Assembly (NCBI GenBank): GCA_033558025.1
Contig: JAUCEF010000005.1
Span: 6,138,001 to 6,202,000, forward strand
Reading direction: 5' to 3'
DNA: 64,000 nucleotides
DNA from: Phytophthora sp. 'mugwort'
Lineage: Eukaryota > Oomycota > Peronosporomycetes > Peronosporales > Peronosporaceae
Notes under the pieces: generated by a model
The model's input: the letters and a program-made list of their open reading frames with translations, nothing else
What the model was told of the DNA's origin: nothing
The model's database searches: none
Part shown: positions 45,069-58,000 of the stretch, one piece after another
Numbering within the stretch: position 1 is the first letter of the stretch
Layout: the number at the start of each line of letters is the position of its first letter
Made by a program: the position numbers and the translations under genes

Positions 45069-48000
45069 ATGCCGCAGGGTCAAGACGAGCCTCCTCCGCC
45101 TCCTCCTCCTCCGCCCGTCGACAGTCGCTCGCTGTCCTCCAAGACCTCGGCTCCTGGTCCTCTGCGTGCCGGCGGCCGCGCTCCGACCTTCAACGAGCTC
45201 CGCACCGGCGGCTTCTCCTCCCGCTCCTCATCGCTTCATGTGACGACGACTGCAGATGCCTCGCCCCTCAAAGATGACGACCCGCTGTCACCCAGGACGC
45301 GCCTAGAATTGGAGAAGCAACGCCAGGCCTTGGACAAGTCGACGGCGGCAATCAACGTCTCGGGTCTCAACACGAGCGCTGTTAACACGAGCAACACAAC
45401 GCCCACCAACCATAGCAGCACGCGCAGCACGCCGCGCTCCGCATCTTTTTACAGCGTCAGCAGCAGCGTCGATTTCGCGCCCGAGGGCGGCCGTCGCTTC
45501 GACCTGCAGAGGCAGCACATGAACCCGAGTAGCCAGCTTTCGCCGCACCGGGCCATGCTCAGCCGCGTCGATAGCCTGCTGGGCTCGCACCCTTCTAACG
45601 GTCTCTCGTCTGCTGCGTCGTCTCAATACGGAGGAACGAACTTTGCTGCGGCCCAATCCATGTACTCGGCCTCGAGCACTAGCACGTCACCGTCCTTGAC
45701 GACGTCGACGCGGGCTTTCCAACGAGAACGAGGCGACGAGCAAAGAAAACCCTCGAGCTGTGGAGCGGAGATCCTCTACAACTCGCCCATCAGGTTGAGA
45801 CTCAGCAGTCACCAGTGTCTGAGGATATGTGCCTTGAAGGGCAATGCTAATCATTATCACCAGACGGCGTCACACTTGCCGCCGAGACCATCAGAATCTA
45901 GTGTAGGAGCAGGAGGATCGGCGGGAATTGCACGTACTGCACGACCCTCGATTATCGTGCAAATTGACGTGAGCGGCGATGGGCTGGATGGAGACGACGA
46001 CCAGGTCTTCGTGATGCAGAACACGACGTTACGCTCGGACTGTGGAGAAGTTCATTACTCCGATGTTGTATCGTTATACTGTGTCGGAGGAAGCTGCAAA
46101 GGGCAGCTCTTGTCAGTAGATGCTGCTACCCAATCTCTGACGATGAAGAGGGGCCCAGTAATCTCTAACAACGAAAAGTGGAAGCTTGTGAATCCTGCAG
46201 CGGATTCAGGTCGTGACGACTATGCTGCTACTACTAACCAAGACTCATTTGCGTCCGTGGACGCTGCTAGCCTACTGTGGGGTCAGCAGAAGGCGATTGC
46301 AACGAGCGACAGCGTGGTGCTCAAGATGAATACGGCCGACCTCTACCTTTCTGTACGTCTGGACCGATATGGTCACGAGGATTCATCAGGCAAGCACGTC
46401 CCGATAGTTGTTCTAAGCAAAGAGAACGATGGCATTAACGATACAATGCAAGTCTGGAAGGTCACAAAGTCCAATCTGCCTTACGACCCGGACTGGAATC
46501 GAGAGCGTCCTTATCTTACCGGTGAAGCATTTGTGCAGCCACAAGCCAAACGACATCACGCTGCAGATGACGGCGATTTGAACCTGCCCCCATTGTCGAC
46601 GTATCCTCCATCGGTCCAAGAATCTATCATAGTGGACGACTTGTTGTACGTCCTTCTGGGCGTAGAAGGCCGCTATATCAAACTGGCAGTCACCGAAACT
46701 CGTGGTGTTGACACCGCTAGATCAACGCGCTCGTTCAAGTTTGGACTTAATCAACCTGGTATGGATCCGTCCCTCCTGACCTTGGCGTCACGGTGCCTAC
46801 CATTGGGCGAGTTCTATCTGAAACTAACGCTCTATGTTGAGCAGTTTTCTCGGTATGAATACGGTCAGGTCAGTCACGCCCTTTGTGCAGCATTAAAGAC
46901 GCTGGTGAAAGAGTACAAAATAATGGTGGGACAATTGGAGTACCAAACGAGAAGCGCGGATGGAGCAGCTTCATTTACTATCCAGAAATTGTGGTATAAT
47001 GTGCAGCCAAGTCTGCGCACATTGGAGATGCTAAGTTTGCTGGTGGACGCTTGCCGTAAAACAATCAGCGGTGGGTCGTTGCTTACTGAGATTCAGCGGA
47101 TTATGTCCTCCTTGGCAGGTGATTCAAATGCACGCAAAGTATTCTCATTCCTTATGGAGCGCGCCAGTGTGCCGTACTTAAAGATGGTTGAACGGTGGAT
47201 TTATCACGGTGACCTTGTGGATCCGTATGATGAGTTTATGATTCGACGAGATGATCAAGTCAGCAAAGAGGACGTACAAGACAACCCGTATTCGACATAC
47301 TGGCAAAGTCGCTACACAATTCGTGCATCGCAAGTGCCGCTATTCCTTTCTCGAGTAGCGCAAAAAATCCTGACTGCGGGTAAATACCTGAACGTCTTCC
47401 GCACATGCAATCGCCAGGTGGACTGCCCATTTGCAGGGGAAATCGTATTCTCATGGAACGAATCAGCGTACGAGGAATTCATTGACAAGGCGCACAGGTT
47501 TGCGAGCAGAATGCTATTGGACCTGTTCGTGCGCGAGAACGACCTGCAAAACCGGCTGATCTCGTTGAAGCATTATTTTCTGATGGACCAGGGAGATTTC
47601 TTTGTCGATTTTATGGACGTCGCCGAAGTCGAGCTCAAGCTACGTGCTGACAAACTGTCGTTGCCTCGCCTGGAATCATTGCTCCACTTGTCGCTTCAAA
47701 CGTCAACTTGTTCGTCAGACCCGTACAAGGATGACCTACAGTGTTTCTTATCGCCACACAACCTTATTTCCCACATGGAAGCAATTCATCAACGTGCACA
47801 AAAAGGTCCCAGAGACGCACTAACAACATTCGAGTCTTCATCGATTGGTCACCCCGGTTATAAGGTCATTGATGCCTTCACGCTCGACTACAACGTAAAG
47901 TGGCCTCTATCACTCGTGATTTCGTGCGGCGCACTGACCAAGTACCAGATGATATTCCGACACATTTTCTTTTGTAAGCATGTCGAGCGGCAGCTATGTG

Positions 48001-48814
48001 ACGCCTGGCTGAACCACCAGGCCACAAAAGAGCTGTCGTTGCGTGCTGCTCTCGGACCGTCGTTCTGTCTACGGCAGCGTATGCTGCACTTTCAGCAGAA
48101 TTTCGTCTACTACATGATGTTTGAGGTAATTTCGCCCCGATGGCACGACTTCCAGCAGCAATTAGCGACTGCGGGTACTGTGGACGACATCTTGGAGTTC
48201 CAGGGCGAGTTTCTTGATATATGCTTGAAAGAGTGCTTACTGACCGATCCGGAGCTTTTGAGGGTCCTTACAAGGCTGATGATGGTGTGTATGACTTTCG
48301 CTAACAGTATAGAAAGCTTCACGCGACCATACTTCCTAGATGAAGAGACGATTAAGGCCGAGCGTGAGGCTGAACGGGATAGACGAGCTGAGAAGAAGGC
48401 GCGCGAAGAGGCAGAAGTCGCTCTAGCGAGCTACCAGCGCCAGAAAGGAACTTTTGGAGGCAAGAAGAAAGGTGGCGTATTGAGACGCAGACAGTCCTCA
48501 CAGGTGGACATGCGACGAACACGCATTAAGGAGCTGTCGGACGATGTAAAGCGCGCACTGACTGAACGCGAAGGAAACGAAGATAACCCGTTTGTTCGGA
48601 TGACAAATGACCTCGAGAACCAATTTGACTCGCTACTGGGCGAGTTCATGCAGCAGTTGCTGCGGCGGTCACTGCTACAGGTAAGGAAGACTTTTTCGCC
48701 TGCTAATGTCCGCCTTCTCTTACTAATCTCCTCGTCTGTTGTGCTTGCCAGCAAAACTCGCATCTGTCAAACTTGTGCACGAGACTCGACTATAACGGCT
48801 TCTACACCAAGTAA
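45069..48814 (+). CDS. Gamma-tubulin complex component, GCP2 type
   Basis: Two exons (45069-48680, 48752-48814; 71-bp intron) encode 1,224 residues. Human GCP2 has about 900, and the excess is a disordered Ser/Pro-rich N-terminus starting MPQGQDEPPPPPPPPP plus an extra beta-rich region (residues about 230-500). The GRIP1 part begins near residue 517 (IIVDDLLYVLLGVEGRYIKL) and includes DPYDEFMI. GRIP2 follows (WNESAYEEFIDKAHRFASRM, then FMDVAEVELKLRADKLSLPR and FTLDYNVKWPLSLVISCGAL). A basic charged helix is inserted near residue 1110 before the final TRLDYNGFYTK, typical for GCP2/3 ends. It should nucleate microtubules at the basal body or spindle pole with gamma-tubulin. The ATG at 45069 is the first in frame. 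Confidence 0.9.
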
Positions 48815-49028
48815 TATGCAGCTTCCAATAGCAACAAGCACGTCATTCCGTTGCAGCACATGGAGACTCTCCAGTGAAGAGCTCGTCAACTCGACCAGTA
48901 TTTTGTTTCGAAAGGTCGCGCTCGAAGATCCTGAATCGAAATCTTTATTTTTGCAGCGCATTTGGTGTGTGGGCACTTGATGAGCGAGAGACTGACTGAC
49001 TGCTCAGATTTGTTTGCTGTTGGCTGTT
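48815..49028. promoter_or_regulatory. Short intergenic region before the giant gene
   Basis: The 214 bp between the stop of the GCP2 gene and the next ATG must contain the terminator of one gene and the promoter of the other. No clear TATA box or initiator could be assigned. Confidence 0.3.
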
Positions 49029-52000
49029 ATGACACGATGCAGGCGTTCCCAGTGTACATACGCTGTAATGATCGTTGTCGTGTGTCTGCTCGTGCTGAAG
49101 GCTTCAGCAAAGCAGTTGACAGTCCTCGTGCAGCCATTGACATCTTCAGCAGGAGAGCCGCTTTCAGTGCAGCCTGTGCTGGCGCTGACTGATGACAGTG
49201 GCAACATTCTCACTACAGAAAATAGCGGTACGGTGACTGTCAGCATCGGAAACAACCCGTCTCGGTTCGCAGTTGTTTACCCTCTGGGTAGTGCCTTCGC
49301 TTTCGAAAACGGCATTGCGCGTTGTACAGGACTGTACATCAATGAGGCAAATGTGGGGTTTACTCTCGTGTTCTCGTCGTACTATCATGGCGTGCGGGCA
49401 GAAACATCATCGTTTGACGTCGCCGTGGGGCTCAAGTACAGACTTGCGATTCTAGCTGATATCAGTACGGCCTACGGTGGCACACCGTTCTTGCCGCAGC
49501 CAACCGCGGGAGTGGTAGACAAAGGCGGCAATCTTGTGACGGAAACAACTGAGGGCTCCGTGCGGATTGAGATTGAAGTCAATCCTGCTGGTGGTTTGCT
49601 GCAGCCGGCAGCCCTTCTTAACGTATCCATTGTTGGTGGTATAGCTCGATTTCGAGGGGTTTTTATTGATGTTGCTGGATCGCCGTATAAGTTGCGGTAC
49701 ACGACGGATCTGGCGCTGGCAGGCGGGAGTACTGTGGTCACGAATCCTTTCACACTGGCTGCAGGCGTGTGCAATAGGCTTGAACTGACGAGTACACCTG
49801 GAGAATCGAAGGGCGGCACGGCATTCCTTACACAGCCAGTGCTCAGGCTTCTCGATGCCGGAGGAAATATACTCGAAGCGGATAGTTTAAGCAAGATTCG
49901 CGTGAGTATTGCTGCTAACCCGTCAAGCGGAACACTTACTCCAGCTGATGAGCATACTGTCAGGGTTCAAAAGGGGGTGGCTACTTTCCGCAGTCTGAAA
50001 CTCGACAAAGCCGGGAATGGATATTCGTTGCGATTCTCGCTCTACACCAAAGACGAAGGGAAGAATAAATGGACAAAATCGGACATTTCTCAAGTATCGA
50101 AAACGTTTGACGTGCTCACAGGGCCCCCTGTGTCGCTACTCTTGCAGCGCAATCTTTCGGATGGGGTTTTAGACGGTCAACCTAATGAAGTACAACCTAT
50201 CGTGGCTCTGCTCGATTCTGGTGGTAACGTTGTCTCGTCACTTGAGACTGGAACCGTCACCGCTTCCCTGGTGTCTAGCGCCTCAGTGAGTTCCAGTATC
50301 GTTATTGATACGTCGGCAGCTCCCCTCCTGACAGTTGTGAATGTGCGCGCGTTGATCAACTCAACGTACCCGATGCCCTACGGCGTCGGCGCGCGGGTCT
50401 CCATTCAAGTGACTTTTTCGGATGAAGTTTCATTGAAGGGAGCACCGTCACTGGAGCTGGCATCTTCGATTAACAACGCAGGGCCCAATGGCAAAGCTGT
50501 AGCAGTCGCAGCAACTACCATGTGGTCAAGCATTTACGTGTTTGAGTATGACGTTGTGGTAACAGATAATACTTTAGCCTTGGAGTATACATCCACAACA
50601 GCTCTGTCATTAAATGGTGGGACGATCGTGGACCGCAACGGTAAGACACCGATTCTTACTCTGCCAAATCTTGGCACTGCAGATTCTCTCGCCGGAACTA
50701 GCGCGGTAATAATCGATACCACAGCCCCAGCGATCACATCCGTAACTTGTGTGACACCCGGTGACGGAGAATATGGTACAGGACAACAAATCAACGTGAG
50801 AGTTCAGTTCTCACAGCCTGTCTCAGTGTATGGTAGCCCGCTCCTGCCAGTGGCACTTACGACTGTTGGAGGCACAGGCGGGACGCGTAACGCAGTATTC
50901 TCCAGTGGAAACAATACCAACATCTTGGTGTTTGTTTACACTATCCAAAGTGGTGACGCGGCCACGAAGCTGGATGTGACAGCAAACATAAACGTTAACG
51001 GTGGCTTCATTAAACATTTCTCTCAACGCCCGACCACCGATGCGATTGTGACAATGGCAACGGTTCCAGTCAAACTTTCCAGCGCAACCAATATCGTTAT
51101 TGACACCTCAATTCCTACTATTGATGCGATGGTGGGCGTGACAAGTGGTACGAGTAATGGTATTTACGCCCCCGGAGACGAGATCAAGATTTTCATCACA
51201 TTTACCAAACCAGTTACTGTGACAGGATACCCACGTCTTTTTCTCGAAACTGGTCCAATTAAGCGTCCTGCGGGGTATACCACAGGGAGTGGCTCGAAAG
51301 TATTGACATTCGTGTATCGAGTGTCAGCTGGAGACACCGCAGGAAGCGGTTTCCTGAACTACCGTGATGATCAGGCACTTAGTCTGAATGGTGGCACTAT
51401 CACCCGTTCTCTCATAGGTTCCGTGGGAATTACAGGAGCTTCTGCTGTAATTACGTTAACGGCTGCTACACTTGCGGGCAAGGCTTTGGCGAACAATGCT
51501 CAATTTATTCTCGATGGCCTCCCTCCAACTGTTACAATGATTTCCGTGTCATCCGCGCCCTCGACGACGGTGACACGCAGCGACGAAGTTGTGATCGGCA
51601 TCAGCTTTTCGGCTCTAGTCACTGTGGACACTACGAAGGGCACACCGGCGCTCCAAATGGCGGTGGGGGAATACAATCGCCAGGCCGTGTACAAATCAGG
51701 GAGCGGAAGCCAGTCTTTACTTTTTTCTTACATCGTGAGTTTGGGGGACCGAGCTCCCGATGGAGTGAACTACCGTTCGAGATCGGCTTTAGTTCTAAAT
51801 GGTGCAACAATCCGACGAACTTCTATGGCGCCTACACTGGATGCGTATTTAACGCTGCCAGACCCGCCATCCTTGAGCCCCCAGATCATTGTAGATCGTG
51901 CGTTGGCATTTGTGACAACAATCACGGACATGGCAGCGGACGTTACCACAGGGACATACGGAACGAAACAGGTTATCACGTTGTCTCTTACATTTTCAGA

Positions 52001-55000
52001 TGAGGTCGCGCTATCGGGAATCACACCTCCAGCACTGAAGATTAACACCGGCACCGTCGTACCGTACGCATCTGGTAGCTCCACACGGACGCTACTTTTC
52101 TTCCACATCGTAAATGACGAAGAAGCCACTTCAGGACTAGACAAGTTCGATGATAATGCCGTGGTATGCTCTGCGCCGGATTGCCAAATTATTAACTATA
52201 ACGCGCTAAGCGCGGATCTGTCGCTTGCTGGGATCAGTTTAGCACCTGCAAACATTGTGATTGATACGAGCGCCCCTCAAGTACTGAGCGTCTACGCGGT
52301 TACAACAGCTCCTACAGTAAATGGTGGCGCATTCGTTGTCGGCGATGTGATTGAAATCGTGATTCGGATGGATTTGGATGTGTTTATCGAGCCCCCGCCA
52401 AGTGCATACCCAGAAAAGGCACCAGTATTATTACTTAATACGGTGAGTGGTGGCAAACCTGTCTTATGCAATGGTTACGCGAATAATGACAGACAACTTT
52501 TACTATTCAAGTACATCGTGGAACGAGGTGACGTGGCTACTGAGCTTCGGTACATCGACCAGAGCGCATTGACGCTCAATAGTGGTCAATCTTCCATTAA
52601 AAGATTCTCGACTACGCCCACCACGGATGCAGTACTGACACTCCCTCTTCCGGCATCGCTTGGAGTGGTGATAAAAGTGAACGGAAATATGGTTCCTACC
52701 GTCTTGAGTGTCTCTTCACCAACCGTAAATGGTCTCTATCGATGTGGAGATCAAATTGCACTCAGCGTTTCTTTTAGCCAGCACGTCATAGTGAAGGGGG
52801 CCCCTTTCCTCTGGTTAGACATGGGTGCGGTGGCACGCAAGGCGCTATATAGCACTGGTAGTGGCACAACAGTGCTCACGTTCATCTACACAGTTGAGGA
52901 AGGAGATTACTCTGTGGATATGGAATATGTGGATCATCACTCCCTTGACTCGACCACTCCTGTAAGTGATACGATTCCGACCGCGATCCTGCATCAGTCA
53001 GCTAATCCCACAACGGTGGCGAATGTCAATCTACCATATCCATTTACACAAGGGAGTCTCAGTTATAACAAGAACCTCGAAGTGAACGGTCGCAAACCCA
53101 GTATTGTATCGACACGCTTTGTATCTGGTGACGGTCATTACAAGGTTTCTGAAACGGTTGTAATGGAAGTGACATTTAGCTCTTGTGTGGTAATTGATAG
53201 AGGTTCACTGGGTGTGCAAGGTCCTACGCCAAGGCTAAGGTTTCAACCAAGTCCGGTTTCGCCATTGTCAACGTCTGCGGCTACTACGATCACGCGATAC
53301 GGCGTCTATGTGAGCGGCAGTCCCGGTACGGTGCTGCGGTTTGAATACCTGATCAAAACAGGAGATACCGCGCTTACTTTGGACTATGCCGATACGACGG
53401 CGCTGGAACTAAATGGTGGTCGTATCTTAACGTGCACTGCCAGCGCAAATGTCGCCCCAACGCAAAGCGTTGATCTGCATTTGAATCCTCCTGGAGGACG
53501 ACTACTCGGTGGTACAGTCAAACCTATTATTTTCGGGAGAGCTTCTTTCACAGATCTCGTGGTGGATCGTCTTGGATTTGAGTATCGGGTCAAGTTTAGT
53601 GCCCAGTACGACCAAACCATGCTGGAAACCAGTGCAGAGTTTGACGTGCTCTCTTCAGCTGTCTATGGGTTACGCAGTTCGCCCTACGCGAGTGGTGATC
53701 AGTTAGGTGCTAGCGTTGATGTGGATGGCGACACGCTCGTGCTTGGTGGACCTGGTGCAAGTCAGCCGGTCGCTGCGGTTCAGATCGTGACAGCTCTAGG
53801 CGATGCAGAAACCTACATCAATGAAATTCAGGTTGTTCAGACCAGTGCAAAGCAGCAACCAGCGGTGCAGATTCTGACAAGCACGGCTGCGCCCGGAGAA
53901 ATCATCGGTGGCTTTTTCTACCTGAAACTTGGATTTATCGGACCAACGCGCCGTCTCGCATACAATGCTGACCCAACTCAAATGAGTGTGGCTTTAGAAA
54001 TGGACTTGGGCTTTGGGCTTGAGACAATTAGCGTGAGTAGGGAGCCGAATACGTTTTGTGCCTGTAGTAATGGATACGTATGGCATATTACGTTCCTTTA
54101 TGTTGAAGGCCCCCTCGACGCACTGACTGTGGTCAACAGTCAACTTATAGGAAGATTGGCATCTATTGGCGACGGAAGAGGGGGATTAACGGCTGTGATT
54201 TCGGTCCCCTCCACGCTGCTGGGAGGTACCATGACGCTGCAGCTGGGCAATTTAATCACACGGAACATCAAGTGTAACGTTGACGAAGCAGAGCTAACGA
54301 CCATTTTAACGCAGGATTTACATTTGAATATCTGGAGCGTCTCACGCTCTTTGTCAAGCCCTATGAACACATATGCATGGAGTATTACTTTCACTGCGAG
54401 TGACAGCCTCTATAATGTACCTCAGTTATTGCCACAGGGTGTGCTGCTGACCGGCTATGGTGCAGGGTTGACTGTGCGCACGGAGCGTGAGGGTCAGGGC
54501 CGTTTGTCCGGGTTCTTTAGGCTCCGGTTCCGCACCGAAGTATTCCCAAGCGACGAGACAGATGACATTCCAGTTGGTGCGAGTAACCGCGAGATTGAAG
54601 TCGCATTGGAGAAATTAGTGTCAGTGAATGACGTCACTGTGCATCGTAGTACGGCAATGAATATATACGGTGGATACTCATGGACGATCACGTTTATACA
54701 GGTAAATACCAAGAACGACTACGGTCCCGTGGTAGATACCTCGGGGAATTTACCTGCACTTGTACCTGTCATTACGAAGTTAAAAGGCACAAACGCTCGC
54801 ATTGTTGTCCGAGTTGGTGGTTACGAACCGTCTTCGCTGACGGCTGATAGCTCAGGCCCGAATGCTGGACTACCAGGTGGTGAAGCCGGCATGGTAGCAG
54901 TCTTTACACGCGGTAATAACGACTGGAAGCAGCAAGGTGGTACGATTGGAGGGCATGATACGCGCGGTGGTGATTTGTTTGGCTCGAGCGTAAGTCTGCA

Positions 55001-58000
55001 GAGCAACACGTTGCTTGTGGGTGCACCCGCTGCAGCAATTTTTGGTGAGTTTGAGAAACAATCACTACTATGCAATGCCGACGGAGGATATTTGCGCATT
55101 CTTTTCAATGGGAAGGCATCAAATCCGGTTGCATTCGACGCAACGATGCAGGAATTGCAATCAGCTATTGCAACAGTAATGTCGGTCGATTACGGGGAGG
55201 TTCAAATTGACACTTCCTTCACTACGTTATGCGCAGGGGTGGAGATCGGACTTATCTTACGGGCAGGTGATCACGGGGACGACTCGGGTAATATCGCCGA
55301 TCTTGTCGTTGACTCGAGTGCGTTGACAAAAGGTGCTGGCGTTGGAAGCGCTCAAGTGCACGAATACTCCGCTGGCACGTTTCGCAGCGATGGTTTGAGC
55401 GCCAAAGGGCTTCAATGCGGTGCTGCCTACATTTTCTCGCGGGACAGTAAGCTGAACACTTGGTCGGAGTATTCAAAGTTCGCCCCACCGGCTGCACAAA
55501 TTGTCGATGTGCGTGAATACGGTGCTGCAGTTGCGCTCTCCGACCCGTTCGCAGTCGTGGGAGCGCCTGGAACTTTCGATGAAGAAGGTCGGGTCTTCGT
55601 TTATCAGTTCAATGGAGTCGATAAATGGCTACTCTTTCAAACACTCAGCGCTGCGCCGAATGTAATTACGAGAGGTGATCGATTTGGAGAATCTGTGGCG
55701 ATTTCAGGGACCGTCACAACGACCATCGTTGTTGGAGCCCCTGGTTACGCCTCTGATAGTGGAGCTGTGTTCGTGTTTGATCTAGTCGGAGGCTCCTTCC
55801 AAGGTCGCCAAATGCTGATGCAAGTGGTTTCTGAAATGGAACCAGGAGACCGCTTTGGGAATGCGTTGGATTTGGATATGATTTCTACGTACACATTAGT
55901 TGTTGGCGCACACCGGCATACATATCGCAGTGATGGTGTCGTTGATGCAGTGGAAAGTGGCCTAGTTCTTGTGTTTGTTCGGCGCAGTAGCAACGACATT
56001 TTGTTTGTGCTGCAGCATGTTCTTTACGGTTCGGATACACGTGCGCGTGATCGGTTTGGAACGAGCGTAGCTGTGGCGAAAGACACAATTATTGTTGGTG
56101 CTCATGAGCTCTATGAGGGTAAACGCACAATTCGAAAGGCAGTGCAAGCAATCACTGCGAGTGCCGTAGAGACGGCGACCACAAACTTTATACAAGGCGG
56201 TTCGTTCATACTGAGCTTTCTGCGCTCCAACGCTGGAGAAGACCCAACAAAGGCGACGACCATCAAGCGGGTGGAAACACGAGCGATAGCATACGACATT
56301 AGCTCGTCAGGACTTCAGGCCATCCTAGAAACGGATTTTGAATTGACGAACGTTCTTGTACGTCGCGATGGCCCCAGTGCGTCTCAAGGATACACTTGGT
56401 ATGTAACCTTTGCAGGCAGCTCTGGTAATATACCGCTTCTAGAGGTTGACAACACAGAGATTAAAGGAGGTGAGATAACAGTGGAGTGGGTAACCCGCTT
56501 GGCACCAGTGCTACGTGGAAATGCATATGTTTTTACTCGGGATATCAACGGGAAATGGACTGAACAAGCATCTTTTTTCCCGCGTGCAAAGCAGTATTTT
56601 GCTTGGTTTGGATCGGCTGTAGCAATCCACAAACGTACTGCGATCATCGGAGCACCAAACTTGGATACATACGTGTCAGGTACAAATTCTGGAGGTGCCT
56701 TCGTCTCTGATCTCGGGATAATGTCTCTGCGCTTCTCGACTAAGTCATTTAGCGTGCTTGAAGGAGACAGTTTGGACGTAACAGTGCAGCGCTGTAGTCG
56801 TCTGGGAGGATTTTGTGCAGTGGATGTATCTGCTGCCCCACAGCTTTACATCGAGTACGATACTGGCGATGCTTTCTCTGATCGGCAAGCTGCTTCAACA
56901 TATGTCGCTGTTATTCCTCACATCGGACCATACAGAAAGTTGTCGAGCCTCGACGCTGCTGGTAAGCGAGGGTCATCATCGGTATTCTTTGCGAAGGAGG
57001 TTATGGGTCAGGAGCCGTTCCCACAGGTGGGGAATGGACGATGGCTCGGCTCTGATTCTGTTGGTACGGCCAATGGTCGGAACCAGTTCTACGGCAGTAG
57101 CGAGCGACGGTCGCTCTGGGTGGACGCAACATTCGACTATGCTGGCACTTCGGACTATTCATCAAGCTCGGGGGAGCTTTATTTTGACGGTGTCGATGAT
57201 TTAACTCATACGTTCACTGTTCAAACAACAAGTGACTATGTGATAGAAAACCCTGATGAAACTGTGATGATGCGCTTATCGCTGCCTGGTATTTGGCCCA
57301 GCGTGACTGGAGACCTGTGGTCAACGCTTACCATTAAAGATAACGGTGATGGTGGAAGTGGTGCGCGCTCGTATCTGTCGCACTTAAACCCCGAGCCAAG
57401 GATGGCCCAAGCACAAAGCGACTTCAGCAGCTCTGTTAGCATTTTTAATGCTGGCAACGTGGCTGTCGTCGGTGCACCGCTAGAAAAAAGCAAGACTGGT
57501 GTGAAGTGTGGGGCGGTCCACTTTTTCGTTCGTCGAAGCGGGTTTTGGGAGCGTGATGCTACCGTTTTTCCATCCGATTGCGCCTCAGAAATGATGTTTG
57601 GAACTTCTGTGGCAATTGACGGGAGCCTTGGACCAGTTCGAGCTATCGTCGGTGCTCCAGGTGCTGATGCGGCCTATCTCTATCTCTATCGTAGAGACGG
57701 ATTAACACCAGCAGCAAGGTGGCTGGAGGAGACACGACTTGATGAACCGACAGTAGCCACGAATGACATTAACCACAATTATGCAGGTTCAAATGCTGTG
57801 ACGATCTTTGGTGATATAGCTGTCGTTGGAGCGTCTGGGTTGGAGAGAGTGTACGTTTATCATCGAGGTGTCAATGCCCTGTGGACACTCGTTTCAACTC
57901 TGCGTGCCAGCGACCGTGTACCGTATCAAATACTCGAGCGTACTGTTGATCAGGACTATGCCTTCGGACACGCCTTGGATATGGATAAACGGACAATTAT

